From Pinus tabuliformis (Eukaryota; Streptophyta; Pinopsida; Pinales; Pinaceae), in the NCBI GenBank assembly GCA_031772625.1, contig CM062810.1, positions 871,305,650 to 871,369,649 of the forward strand: a DNA stretch of 64,000 nucleotides, written 5' to 3'. The position numbers were made by a program, and so were the translations under genes. The number at the start of each line of letters is the position of its first letter. Within the stretch, counting starts at the first letter, position 1. A model generated the notes under the pieces. The model was not told where the DNA came from and made no database searches. It saw only the letters and a program-made list of their open reading frames with translations. Shown in pieces: positions 10,574-22,246 of the stretch.

Positions 10574-11889
10574 CTAGTCAATTGGCAAGTGAGGGAATTG
10601 TTCCCCCACTCTCCCTTTCTCCATCCATTTGGCCTTATTGGGGTGCATTCCTTTGAAACCAACTTGAAGGTATTCCACATCTGCTCGTTGTGAAGTCCTG
10701 GTTCTTCTATCAAGGATGATGTATTCAGGTAACTCATCGAGATATTCTGGTGAAAAATCATCAATCGTAGGAATTATGCCCACTTCCTCAGTATCCATAA
10801 TCAAAGGTGGTTCATATAGCTTTAGGTTCTTCACATTCACTACTAAGTACATTGGCATATATATCAGCAAGTCGAGATGAAAGGCATTGTTCCCAATCTT
10901 CTCCAAAATGGTCAATGGTCCATATCGGATTGGTCACAACTTCTTTCCTTCTCCCTTCATCCTGTCTTTGCTGATGTGGAACCACACTTTGTCACCCACT
11001 TGGAATTGATGGTTCACTCGGTGTTTTTCATGTCGAGCCTTGTAATGGGCTTGACTATTCTCCAACTGCTCTTGTACTGCTTGGTGAATCAATTGGATTC
11101 ATTGAATGAACTACTGAGCTTTCCCCCTATCATTATGCCCCCTGGAGCCATCTCCCCTTCCAAAGACCATATCAAAAGGGTCCTTTGGCAAGTAACCAAA
11201 GCATGCCTCAAATGGTGAATGTTGCGTAGATGAATGAACTACTCAGTTGTAGGAATGTTGTACATATGGGAGATGCTCATCACATATCTTGCAATGTTTC
11301 CTACAATAGCCTTGTAACAAGTGTACCATGGTACAGTTTACAACCTTTGTCTGTCCCACAGTCTGTGGATGAAATGCTATGGTTCTTTTCAATTTGGTGT
11401 CTATCATCTTCCACAAACTGGTCCAAAACTCTCTGAGAAAGCGAGAGTCTCAATCTGACACAATAGATGTGGGTAATCCAAAATGGACCCAAACATGCTG
11501 AAGAAAAGAGAAGCAGTCTGCTCTGTAGTAATCTCCTTTTTACAAGGCATAAGAATACACATCTTGCTAAAACAGTCAACGACAACATACAAATAGTCAT
11601 GACTCTTTTTAGACAAAGGTAAACCTCCTACAAAGTCCTTTGACACACTTTCCCATCGAACACTCGGTATAGGGAGGGGTGAGTAGAGCTCGAGTTTTAT
11701 ATTAGAGGGCTTTGAAATAGAACACTTCACACACCCCTTTACATAGCGAGTCATAATGTTTTTCATATGAGGCCAAAAGAAAAATCTTTGTACATGACAT
11801 AAAGTCTTTTTGACACCAAAGTGTCTAGACACAAGAGAGGTGTGTGCCTCTCCAATCACATGTACTCTTTCCCCTGTGGGAATACACAA
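10574..11889 (-). pseudogene. Element A integrase with chromodomain-like C-terminus, degenerate
   Basis: The minus strand from 11889 gives the HHCC zinc-binding region ('GEAHTSLVSRHFGVKKT', 'CVKCSISK'), then the core start ('SVSKDFVGGLP', 'YVVVDCFSKM', with the first catalytic Asp). After stops and a frameshift, the C-terminal part at 10574-10915 reads 'LEKIGNNAFHLDL' and 'VVNVKNLKLYE', as in gypsy integrase tails. It ends with 'YIILDRRTRTS' and 'MHPNKAKWMEKG', which resembles the chromodomain that targets chromoviruses to heterochromatin. That last assignment rests on weak motifs. Confidence 0.75.
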
Positions 11890-11890
11890 T

Positions 11891-13400
11891 TTACCAAGGA
11901 GACAACAGTTTCCCTTGTAAGTGATAGTTTTCCACCTGTGAACCGTGGGTTAGTTTTGCATAAATCTCCTTAAAGTCATCATCGTTAGCATATTGTTCAA
12001 CATAACTCTCAAAAGACAATGAAGCATTATGCAAAATAAAAGAAGCAGAGATAGGAGGGTGAGATAGCATATCGACCACTTTATTGCTAGTGCCCTTATT
12101 ATATTTTATTACCAGATGAAACTTTTGAAGAAAACACATCCACCTGAAATGATGAGATTGCTACAACTTGGTTTGTGACTGAAGGTACTGCAAGGGCTGA
12201 TGATCTATATGGATGATGGTCTCCTTGCTGATCAGGTAGTGTTTCCACTTTTTCTCACTCTGCACCAAGGCATAAAGCTCCTTGTCCTAAGTAGGATAGT
12301 TTATCATAGCTTGAGAAAACTTCTCAGAATGGTAACAAATTGGCTTCTTTTGCTGCATTAGTACAGCTACCATGGCACAATCGTTGGCATTGGTTTTGAT
12401 CTCAAATGGTTGTTGGAGATTGGGTAAGGCTAAGAATGGCGCGGTGCTGATCTTTTCCTTCAACGTTTCGAAGGACTTTTGTTGTCCTCCTCCCCATTGG
12501 AAGGCTTGTTTCACACTTGACAATGTGTGCAAAGGTGCTGCAATAATAGAGAAATTAGCAATAAATCTCCTCCAATATTGGACTGCACCTAAAGAGATAC
12601 AGACCTCGATTACACTAGTAGGCTTAGGCCAATTTACAATTTCTTCAACTTTAGAGGGATCAATTTTTAACTGACCATGACCAACAATATGACCTAGGTA
12701 ACCCAAAGAGGTTTTCCCAAACTCACACTTCGACAATTTTACAAAGATTTTTTCTTTCTTCAGTACATCAAGAACATTCTTTACATGACACACATGCTCA
12801 GCCTAGCTCTTACTAAAGACAAGTATATCATCTAAATATACAAGAACAAATTCATTAATGAAAGGTCGAAAAAGATCATTCATGACCCTCATAAAAGTGG
12901 TTGGATCGTTGCAAAGTCCGAATGGCATCACCATCCATTTGAACATCCCCTACTTGGTCTTGAAGGCAGTTTTCCACACGTCCTGCTCTGCGATTAGGAC
13001 CTGGTGATAACCAGTGTGCAAATCCAACTTGGTGAAATAAACAACATTCTTTAACTGATCTAATAAATCATCTATGCATGGAATGGGGTAATGATTTTTC
13101 ACCGTAATTTTGTTGAGCGTGCGGTAATCCACACACATCCTTCATGTGTCGTCTTTCATTGGCACTAAGACAATCAGTGAGCCACATGGAGAGGTTCTCA
13201 GCCTGATGACCCTTTGGTCCAGCAATTCTTACACTTGTCTCTTGATTTCCTCCATCTCAATAGTCGACATCCTATACATGCCAATATTTGGCAAAGGAGC
13301 ATCATGCTACAAATGGATTTCATGTTGGATTTCCCTCTTTGGAGGTAATCCCTTCGGTTCCTGAAATAACTCATCATAATTAGAAATTAATTAAAATAAT
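11891..13400 (-). pseudogene. Element A RT and RNase H, degenerate
   Basis: Minus-strand RT begins with 'MCVDYRTLNKITVKNHYPIP' (12950-13138) and 'VYFTKLDLHTGYHQV'. The catalytic box reads '[13 protein letters not shown]' near 12830, so both Asp residues remain. The following stop after SKS is TAG where the family has Trp. RT thumb and RNase H run from 12793 ('KLSKCEFGKTSLGYLGHIV', 'FEIKTNANDCAMVAVL') to 11891 ('KYNKGTSNKVVDMLS', where active copies have N..ADALSR). RNase H 'DAS' has become 'NAN', so its first catalytic Asp is lost. Confidence 0.82.
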
Positions 13401-13402
13401 TC

Positions 13403-13918
13403 CTATTTATGTTCTTGATCACAACCCTGAAAAGCATCAGCGAATTCTGCCTCTTTTTCCCTTACGACCATAAGCATGCAACCCTTACTGGGGTTCACCA
13501 GTCTTTTCATTTGTCGAGTGCTTACAAGGCTAGAATTGATTTTAGATTGATGAGCCCTTACTGTATATTCTACCCCATCTTTTGTGTATTGGTATTTGTT
13601 TTCATGATGGAAAAATACTACCTTTCTATCATACAGATATGGGCTCCCTAACACCATGCCACGGATATCCAATGGTATTACATCCAATTCTACTTCATCT
13701 ACTAGCTTAGAAGTGATTACAAATTTGACCTTACACTGTTTGGTTACATTCAGTTTTTCTTTATCATATATCCATCCAAGCGGGTAAGGTTTAGGGTGTG
13801 GTTTTGTTTCTACGCCAAGTTTCTTTACCAGGGATTCTACAATTAAGTTTGCTTGGGACCCATTATCAAACAGAGTTTCAACTTTGGTGTGATTTACAAC
13901 AACTCTGATATGAAACAA
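13403..13918 (-). pseudogene. Element A retroviral-type aspartic protease
   Basis: About 170 codons stay open on the minus strand. The active-site loop reads 'VETLFDNGSQANLI', i.e. D-N-G instead of D-S/T-G. The second conserved part is 'DIRGMVLGSPYLYDRKVVF', the hydrophobic-G-x-P-W/Y-L stretch found at the end of gypsy proteases. DNG is also present in element B and so may be normal for this group. It lies between gag and RT. Confidence 0.75.
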
Positions 13919-14150
13919 TTCAATTCTCTTTCAGTCACTAGGAAGGGACTCATTTACAAAACTGGTTCCTTCATGTGATTCAAAATTGACATGAGTTGTA
14001 ATAGTACCTTTTGTTCCTACTGTTGTGATCAATGCTTCATCTCCCGAATTCGATCCAAGGTCTTGTTGTGCTGTTGTCACTATCTTCTGCTTCCCTCTTC
14101 CTCCATACTTCTTTGGACGCTTTTATGGGTGTTGTTTCCAACAATGATCA

Positions 14151-15170
14151 TCATCGTGGCCTTCCCTTTTTCAATGATTGCAATATGATTGTTCTCCTTC
14201 TTTGGCTGCTGTTTTTTCTTCTCCTTTCCTTTCCATTTTGCTTTTGATTTACCATTAGGAGGTTTGAACGGTGGCTTTCTGGACTGATCATCCTTTTCGT
14301 TTTTGCCTTGCTCTCAATATGAATTGCCTTTATGCTATCTGAGTCAATAGTGGTTGGTTCAAACAACAACAATGAATTCCTAATATAACTATTCAATGAG
14401 CCAATATACTTAGTTACAACTTCAGGTGTATCAAGTGCAATACGCAAATTCAGTGTTTTCTTTCTAAACTCCTCTGTAAAACTCTAAACATCCTGACCTT
14501 TTCCTTGCCTTAAATATTGCCAATTCATCAAATCTTTTTGCTTATATCCTAAGGGATAAAATTGTTCCTTTAACACAGAAATAAAATCAGGCCATGAGGA
14601 AAAGAGGTTACCCACATTCTTACTGCGCTACAATTTGCTCTCCCACCAAACGAGAGCGGTGCTGCTCAACCGTATAGAGGCCAACTAAATCTTTGCCTCA
14701 TCCTCCATGATCTATTGAATCCTGCAGTAGACCTCAATCTGCCTAATCCAATTATTAAGCTTTTCTTCATTTCTTTCACCATTAAACATGGGAACATCAA
14801 ATTTAACATCTAATTTAAGGAAAGGCTTCTTAGATGCATCCTTTGAATTTCTACGATTATGGTGGTGAGAGGAAGGTGAACCTTCACTCCAGGAAGGAGA
14901 AGGAGGGGGTTCTTCTCCACCATTCCCATGTGCTGAACCATGTCCTTTTGGGTTTCTATCCTCTACCTTCTCTAGCATTAAAACCAGCTGACTGATATTC
15001 TTTGCCATTGAATAGAAAGTATTTCTGAAATTACGCTCCTCTTCAAGATGAGCTTCATCTTCTGCCATGTTTCTCCTTTGATGTGCACACCCTACTTTGG
15101 GATCGAAAGGTTCTAGTTTCCCTTCACCTCTTTGGAGCCTATTTCTTGTTAGCATACAAACATGCAATTG
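14151..15170 (-). pseudogene. Element A gag, degenerate
   Basis: Minus strand 15167-14712 is open for 151 codons. It has a charged N-terminus, a Ser/His/Pro-rich patch ('PPPSPSWSEGSPSSHHHN') and then 'KLDVKFDVPMFNGERNEEKL' leading into 'NNWIRQIEVYCRIQ', the start of a plant gypsy capsid domain. After a stop and frame changes the Lys/Arg-rich tail lies at 14151-14447. The nucleocapsid CCHC motif is not clearly preserved. Confidence 0.75.
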
Positions 15171-15184
15171 ACATCTAAAAGGCC

Positions 15185-15199
15185 CTGCTCTGATACTAC
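15185..15199 (-). other. Element A primer-binding site
   Basis: The minus strand reads 'agtatcagagcaggg' next to the LTR end 'gatca'. This is the initiator tRNA-Met type TGGTATCAGAGC with one G-to-A change, and it defines the 5' LTR as the right-hand one. Confidence 0.75.
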
Positions 15200-15200
15200 T

Positions 15201-16389
15201 TGATCTAGGATAGTTCGCTTATAGATGTATGAAAAGAATCACATGTAAAGATTGCAGCTTAACATAGAATTATAATGTGCACACAAGAAAAGAAGAAGAA
15301 ATGCATGAAAAACATGAAGGAAGACACAAAGACTTGATAACAGAGTTCGTCCAACTCACAATACGTCTCTGGGCCCTGTTCGGTCAATGTGGAGGCCTTT
15401 ATATTAAATGGCATAAAAAGAAGAGAATGCAATCATCTGATACATCAAAAGAGGTTTATACCTCCATTTTGAAAAATGGCTGAGAACAGAAGAACTCGAA
15501 TGGAGAAGTGGGCAACACCAATGTGCCCATGGCATTGAGAGGGGCTGAAAACATCTAAAACTTGTCCAAAACAAGCAAAATGCACTATTGGCCACCCGAA
15601 AGCTCTCCTGCCTCAAACATTGTGCTAAAAATCTTCTCTCTCTTGCTTTTTCCAATCATCAGACTTTATAGTGCCTATGTTAGGACAAATTCCTCTTAAA
15701 TTAGGGTTGTTTGGCATAAGATAGAGGTTGTTTGAATGGAAGGGTTGGCGAGTTCAACGAAGCCTTCAAAATACTCTTTTATCATTGAAGCGATAATACA
15801 CTAAAAACCCTTTGAAACATTAAAACTTGACCAAAAACTATTTACCCGGATTTCAAAAATTATTAAATTGGGCATATGTACTTATCGGGTCCTGGCCCGA
15901 TATCACAATCACGAGTCACTGAGGTCCAAGGCCCCTGTATATCGAAGAACTTTGTCGCCCACCAATCGTCAATCGCCGATATCAGCCTCGACTAATCGTA
16001 CCTCTAATCGCTAGTGCCGATTACCCCAACATCGCCAACTGATTCCGCCCATCTGATTTCCCTCTGATCGCTGATCCAATCTAATCAGAGATCGCTGATT
16101 GGGGGGTTTCACTGTGTTCCTTGAGTTCACCCCTTTGGATGTGCCAATTGCGATTTTGCCTTTTAAAGCTTAAAAGTCCATTTTTAAAGGAAAATGCCTT
16201 ATTTTCCTAAGGAACAAAGCAACCTTCTTTTCACGATAACTTCATCATCTAGACTTAGATTGAAGTACTGTTCACACCATTGGAATTAGGACAATGAGAT
16301 CTACGCTCTAGTCCTAGCTCGACTTCATTCTGAGCACTTTGATTTTGGAGCTTTTCCATGGCGTTGTATTTGAAGATCCACCTAGATCA
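15201..16389 (-). repeat. 5' LTR of element A
   Basis: 1189 bp, starts TGATCT and ends GATCA, matching 9342-10531. Directly followed by the target duplication GACAT (16390-16394). Confidence 0.93.
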
Positions 16390-16415
16390 GACATAGATGT
16401 CTTGAGGTGCATAGA
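16390..16415 (+). other. 26-bp island of G1 between elements A and B
   Basis: These 26 bp begin with element A's target duplication (GACAT) and end with element B's (ATAGA). They are all that remains here of the G1 leader between two separate insertion sites. Confidence 0.85.
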
Positions 16416-17024
16416 TGATCCAGCTTGATATTGGTGGCCACCCACACATTCCACCTAGACCCCCCAGTCAGTTTCATCTATTTCCTTAATTGTAGCACAA
16501 TTTACTATTTTTGGCAGTTTTTTGGGTCCTGAACATTGGGAGCCATCTTGAGGCCCTAAACGATGTTTTTTTTGGCAAAATTTATGTAGTAATTTCTAAG
16601 TCAATCGGATTGATAACTATATTCCTCAGAGAGACATTTCCAATGAGGTATCATACGCGTCTTGAACAGAGATAATAAGACCAAGTTATGACCTCGGGAA
16701 GTTGGCTGCCCAACTAACCTCAATGGGGCCCATAAGCTCTTGGTGTTACATCTCCTCGGGTTAGGGTTTTGGTTGTTTATGGTTTTCTCTTATTATTCAA
16801 TAATTAAAAGGCCCTTGAGCCTCATTGTAACTCAGTTCAATGACATGTAGCCACCACATCTCTTCTTATAGAGAAGTTACTATCGTCCAAGCTATCTTAT
16901 TTCCATTGTATTTGTAACCATAGTTCAATATTTTTCTATTAATGAAATGAAGTGTTTTTTTGCTACATCTCTATTTTTATGATTATATCTATTAGTTTTT
17001 GCATTCCTATTTAAGTTTAGATCA
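16416..17024 (+). repeat. 5' LTR of element B
   Basis: 609 bp, TGATCC...GATCA. Contains 'tttctattaatgaaatgaag' near its end and is followed by the PBS. It matches 21638-22244 with roughly one difference in eight to ten bases. Confidence 0.92.
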
Positions 17025-17025
17025 G

Positions 17026-17038
17026 TGGTATCAGAGCA
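17026..17038 (+). other. Element B primer-binding site
   Basis: 'tggtatcagagca' is an intact PBS complementary to the 3' end of initiator tRNA-Met, one base after the 5' LTR end. Confidence 0.9.
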
Positions 17039-17154
17039 GTCCGCTCTTTCTCTGTTTTTCTTTCCATGTCCCCAACGACGTGAAGGTATAAGGAGTTAGG
17101 GTCAATCTGGTTGAACCATTGTAGGATCAACCTTGCAAAACCTGATGACCTCCC

Positions 17155-18207
17155 ATGGCAGAAGAAAAGAAAGATGAGGGGTTAGGAGATCCTTTCAAAA
17201 TGTTGCTTGAGGAAGCCCTTGAGTGACATAGGGTCACGATGATGGATAACTTTGCCCAAATCCTTCGACTGCTACCCACAGGTGGTGCATGTTCATCCAA
17301 CAGCCACTCTAGAGGTGCCACTCATTTTAAGGTATAATTTAACTTCAATATTCCCATATTCAAAGGCCTGATAGATGCAAACATCGTAGATAAATGGTTA
17401 AATCTATTGGAAGGATATTTTTTAGTTCATGACTTTTCCAATCAGGAAAATATTATGTTTTCACTTCTCAAATCCACCCCACATGTCAAGGATTTGTGGG
17501 AAACCTATTGTGAACAAGAGGATGAGAGTGAACCCTCACTGTTTTTAGCTGCACCCACTTGGAAGTCTTTTCGGGACGCCGTCAAGGAACAATATTACCC
17601 TGTCGGGAGCTATCAATATAAATACATAAAGTGGACCATGCTACGACAGGGAAGGGACCAAGATGTGCCAGAGTTCACAAATACTTTCCATACCCTTCAC
17701 ACGCAGCTGGGTATCAAGGGTACTGAGTAGAATTTGGTGCTCAAGTACCACGGCTATCTACATAAGTACATCTAGGATGCGATGGAGTTCCTGGACATTT
17801 CCTCACACAGCATGGCATATTAGTACGCTGTAAAGATTGAGCATAAGTTTAAATAGAAGAAGTGGGACTTTGGATCTATGAATCCAAGGCAAGGAAAAGG
17901 CACCCCCAAACCACATAACAAGGGACCAAGCCAAGGCGGGGTTACCCAGGACAGCCCACCAAAGCCACAAGCAAATAGAAACACCGTGAAGATGAAGAAG
18001 GACATGGGAAAATGGTGTGATTTCCATAAGAGGTCCACTCACAATACAAGTGAGTGCAAAGACAAGCAGTCACTAGTGGCGAAGCTAAAAGCTTCTGAAT
18101 CAGATGGAGGTTCCAACTCTGAATTAGAACCTCATAAGGGGATTGACAAATGGAAGCATATCATTGATGTGGAGCCTAGTGCCACCATGGCCACCACAAA
18201 GATCTAG
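17155..18207 (+). pseudogene. Element B gag, degenerate
   Basis: The frame starts at ATG 17155 (MAEEKKDEGLGDPF) after a long leader. The capsid-like part reads 'VDKWLNLLEGYF', 'FSLLKSTPHVKDLWETY' and 'MLRQGRDQDVPEFTNTFHTL', typical of plant gypsy gag. The nucleocapsid knuckle is 'WCDFHKRSTHNTSEC' at about residues 284-298, a C-x2-H-x4-H-x4-C form. At least six in-frame stops interrupt it, several of them TAG where relatives read Gln or Trp. The same frame in the G array helps identify the original codons. Confidence 0.85.
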
Positions 18208-18258
18208 AAAATTGAGCCTGGAGATCTAGAGGAGCAGGAATGCCTCTTCCACTCACAG

Positions 18259-18700
18259 ATGTGGGTGAAGGGTTCTCCGTTGCAGTTCATTGTCGACAAT
18301 GGGAGCCAAAAGAACCTCATTTTTAGAAAAATTTGTGAAGTAGTTGGGCCTAAAGACTACAAGACATTGACATTTGTACACGATCGTGTGGCTTCACTAA
18401 GGATGAGATCTTTGTGTCAATCAGTAGTGCCACCTTCCCTACAACATCAAGCCCTTCATGGATGAGGTATTGTCTGACATTTCTCCTCTATAAGTTTTCT
18501 ATGTATTGTCAAGAAAACCATACTTGCAGAAGCAACATGTTGTATATGAGTCTAGACCTTGCTGCGTGATTATTACTTTGGCTAATAAGTTGTACATGAT
18601 ACTGGAGGTAGCCCCGCCTACTACCATCTCTTTGATCACTACAAAGAAATGGAGTAAGATCATTTCCTAGACTAGGAAAATTGTTTTCCTTATGATTCAC
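18259..18700 (+). pseudogene. Element B aspartic protease, degenerate
   Basis: Begins 'MWVKGSPLQFIVDNGSQKNL', with the catalytic loop as D-N-G. G copies have D-S-G at the same place, so DNG may be a GAY-AGY to AAY change. The later stretch 'QKQHVVYESRP' corresponds to 'LWKRHVVYESRP' in G, downstream of the lost 'VLLGQPY' element. Frameshifts separate the two halves. Confidence 0.75.
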
Positions 18701-20100
18701 CCCCAAGGCAAGAAGAAGGTTGTGGCCATGACTTCTAGAAATGGCTCCTTTGCACAACAGCAGCAAATGGACAAGGTCGTCGAGGAGTACAAGGATATTT
18801 TCTACCTCATCCACAGGGGTACCTCTGCACTGTTAGGTCAAGAAATCCTTCGATCTCATCCTAGGCACGTCGCTGCTGAATGGGATGAGCTATCAATGCT
18901 TTGCTCTGGAGAACAATGAGATCAAGCAGAAGATTCAGGAACTACTATAGAAAGGGCGCATTAGGCTAAGATCATCACCCTATGGGAGCCTAATTGTATT
19001 GGTACAGAAGAAGGATGGGACCTCAAGGCTCTGTATGGACTATCATTTTCTTAATAGGTACCCAATCCCACGAACTGATGACCTTCTCGACTAGATCAAG
19101 GGGGGGAAATATTTCAACAAGATTGACTTGAAGTCAAGTTATCACCAGGTGCCTATCAAACCGTCTGATGTGTCGAAGATTACCTTCAATTTAATCCAAA
19201 GAGGGCCTTTTCAAATGGTTGGTCATGCCGTTCACATTGATCAACAACCTTGCAATCTTCATGATACTGATGGAAAACATCTTGCAGTCCTTCACCAATG
19301 CATTCATGGTGGTGTATTTGGAGGACATTTTCATCTATAGCCAGAGTTTGGAAGAGAACCTCCACCATATTTGACAGGTCCTTCAAACCCTTTGACAACA
19401 AAATGTATGTGCTAACTTGGAGAAATGCACATTTGGCCTAACCCAGGCTCAATAGCTGGGGTACATCATTGACGAGTAGGGTGTACATGTGGACCCATCT
19501 AAGATACAAGTCATTCGAGATTGTCTAGCCACAACCAGTATAATAGAGCTCTACAACTTTTTGCGGCTTGCCAATTTCTACCATAGGTTCATGTTGGGGT
19601 TCTCTCATATCACTTGGCCTTTAAGTCAAGTCACCAAGGATGGAGCGAAAGAAAAGTTCTTTTGGTCAAAAACCAACAATGACCCTTCTTTGAGTTGAAC
19701 AATTGCCTATATTTTGTACCAATTCTCACATTACCAGACCTACAACAACCATTTGAGATTGAGACAGATGTCTCTGACTATGATATTGGTGTGGTTCTTA
19801 CTCAACATGGACATCCAGTGGATTACCAGAGTGAGACACTTTCAGACATAGTCCGAAAGTACCTAACATATGACAAAGAAATGTATTCCATTATGCAAAC
19901 CTGTCGTCAATCGAAGAATTACATTATAGGGAAGGAAACGGTCATCCACACAGACCACTGACCTATATAGTTCATACAGACATAAGGTAAGTTACACAAC
20001 GATTGCCATTAGAAATGGCCCACCTATCTGCAATAGTTCCATTTGAACATTAAGCATAAGAAGGGAAACACCAATAATGTCGCCGATTGCCTCAGCCAAT
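18700..20100 (+). pseudogene. Element B RT and RNase H, degenerate
   Basis: RT covers 'VVEEYKDIF' (18780), 'ENNEIKQKIQELL', 'FNKIDLKSSYHQVPI' (about 19110-19150) and the catalytic box 'VVYLEDIFIYSQSLEENL' (19306-19360). The box carries Glu for the first Asp of YLDD. RNase H follows: 'LANFYHRFMLGFSHI', then 'FEIETDVSDYDIGVVLTQHG' (19750-19815) with the first catalytic Asp kept, and ends with the N.VADCLSQ stretch at about 20075-20100. Multiple stops make it non-functional. Confidence 0.85.
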
Positions 20101-20108
20101 GACAGGTT

Positions 20109-21480
20109 ATGGCGTTAATAATTGTGCTCGACTCTTGTGGGCACAAGACATCGTGGTGGTCTCGTCTTTACAAGAGCGATCCAAAATTCAGCATCATATA
20201 TGAGACACTCCTCGAAGGGAAGAAAATTCTAAATTTTCACCTTCAGGATGCACTGTTATGCTACTTCGAACACATATGTGTTCCTTCAAGTGGGTGTGCC
20301 ATGATGATTTGGGAGGCACACTACAGTCAGGTTGTTGGAAATTTTGGAGTAAAGAAAATAGTGGGGGTATTGTGGAAGTATTTTTATTGGCCAAAACTTA
20401 GTCAGGATGTTAGGAAGTACATTAAATCCTGCACTGCCTACGCCATTTCCAAACCAACAATCAAGAAGCAAGCCCTATATACTCCTCTACCTACTCCTAG
20501 TCGGCCTTTGGAATCTACCTCCATGGATTATATGTTGGGCCTTCCTTCTACTATGCACAGAAACAATTGCAATTTCATGGTCATCGACAAATTCTCTAAG
20601 ATGTCCATCATGGCAACCTACAAGAAGAGTATCACAACGGAGGCCACTTCTAAGCTTTTCTTTGAGTGAGTGTGGCTACACTTTGGGATCCCCCAATCCA
20701 TTATCTCAGGTCAGGACAATAGATTCCTAAGTGAACTTTGGTCAAGTCTCTGGTCGATGTTGGATACAAAACTTACTAAGTCCACAGCTTTCCATCCCCA
20801 AACTGATGGCCAAACAAAGGTTGTCAACATGATGATCGTACACATTTTGTGCATGTACAACTCAAAGCATCCATGCACCTAGGATGCAAGTCTCCCCTAT
20901 CTCCAAAAAAACTACAACAGATCTCTCCACAGCTCAACAGGCCAACAACCCCTTTCAAGTAGGGTTGGGATTTCAACCATTATGCCCCATTGATGTGGCC
21001 ATACCATTTGTAGCCACTGAGGTAGATTCGGCTCACGTATAGTCCAAAGATGAAAGGGTTAACAACTTCATTGAGGGCATTAAACACATCTGCCAACAGG
21101 TCCATGATATACTGGACAAATCCAATGCTAATTACAAGCATCTCAATGATCAATATCGAGTGTTGCACAAGTTCTAGGTGGGCGACAATGTTTGGCTTCA
21201 TTTGCAGAAGGAGCACCTTGTTGGACTCCACCACAAGCTTTGATGTCTCCGATATGCGCCATACACCATCACCAAGGGCATCGATGACAATGACTTCGAG
21301 CTCAACATCCCACTATTCCTTAGTTTGCAGCCACTATTCAATGTAGATCGCCTTCGACCATACTTTCCACCATTGTTGGACACATATGATATTGCAAAAC
21401 AAATCACACCAATAGAGCTCAACCCAGAATGCATGGATCAAGCCACAAGTGATCATATGATGGAAAAATAGATCAAGGGC
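20109..21480 (+). pseudogene. Element B integrase, degenerate
   Basis: The first 186 codons are open: HHCC region ('WEAHYSQVVGNFGVKK', 'YIKSCTAYAISK' with a lost Cys) and core start ('STSMDYMLGLPSTMHRNNC', 'MVIDKFSKMSIM'). After a stop, the second catalytic stretch reads 'PQSIISGQDNRFLSELWSSL' and the third 'LTKSTAFHPQTDGQTKVVN'. The C-terminal part 'HKF*VGDNVWLHLQKEHL' and 'LFNVDRLRPYFPPLLDT' (about 21160-21380) is the typical gypsy integrase tail. No chromodomain is apparent. Confidence 0.85.
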
Positions 21481-21637
21481 ACTTGTCAGTAGAGGATACA
21501 TCTATATCTATTTATCAAAGCAGGCGAACTCCTTCACCAAGGCAAGTGGTTCACGAGGGACCAGGTTTAACAGAAACTTCCTCACCTCATGGAGGTTGTG
21601 CACGTAATGGAGACCATTGCCTCCTAGGGGGGAGGAA

Positions 21638-22244
21638 TGATCTAGGTGGATATTCGTGGCCATGCACCTATTCCACCTAGACCCCACAGTCAGTTTCATC
21701 TATTTCCTTAATTGTAGCACAATTTACTATGTTTGGGATTTTTTTGGGTCTTGAACTTCTGGAGCCATTTTGAGGCCCTAAATGACATTTTTTTTGGAAA
21801 ATTTCTTTTAGCAGTTGTTGTAGAAATCACATCAAAAACTTTAGTCCTTGGAGAGATCTTTCCAATGAGCTATCATACGCGTCAAATGGAGATAATATGA
21901 ACAAGTTATGACCCCAAGAATTTGGCTGCCCAACTAACCCCAATAGGGCCCATAAACTCTTTGTGTTACATCTCCTCGAGTTAGCATTTTGGTTGTTTAG
22001 GTTTTTCTCTTATTTCTCAATAATAAAAAAGCCCTTGGGCCTCATTGTAACTTAGTTCAGAGGCATGTAGCCACCACATCTCTTCTCATAGATAAGCTAC
22101 CATTTCCAAAGCTATCTTATTTCCATTATGTTTGTAAGCATAGTTTAGTATTTTTCTATTGATGAAATGAAGTGTTTTTTTGCTGCATCTCTGCATTTAT
22201 GATTATATCGGTAATTTGTTGTGTTCTTGTTTAAGTTGATATCA
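21638..22244 (+). repeat. 3' LTR of element B
   Basis: 607 bp, starts TGATCTAGG directly after the PPT and ends ATCA before the duplication ATAGA. Confidence 0.92.
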
Positions 22245-22246
22245 AT

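Larger units (their letters stand above)
9342..16389 (-). mobile_element. Element A: Ty3/gypsy (chromovirus-like) with TSD GACAT
   Basis: This complete 7048-bp element has LTRs at 9342-10531 and 15201-16389, both starting TGATC and ending GATCA. It is flanked by GACAT at 9337-9341 and 16390-16394. On the minus strand the order is PBS, gag, protease, RT, RNase H, integrase and a chromodomain-like tail, then PPT, i.e. gypsy order with integrase last. The LTRs differ at about 10% of sites in the first 420 bp by my count, so it is old. All frames are broken, although the RT box YLDD survives. It is inserted in the gag leader of G1. Confidence 0.93.
16416..22244 (+). mobile_element. Element B: Ty3/gypsy retrotransposon with TSD ATAGA
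   Basis: A complete 5829-bp element with LTRs at 16416-17024 and 21638-22244 (TGATC...ATCA), PBS at 17026, PPT 'aggggggaggaa' before 21638, and exact ATAGA duplications at 16411-16415 and 22245-22249. The plus-strand order is gag, protease, RT, RNase H, integrase. Every domain carries stops or frameshifts. The RT box is YLED instead of YLDD. It is the closest relative in the window to the G array: same LTR start, zinc knuckle and integrase tail. It may represent their autonomous source family. Confidence 0.93.
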
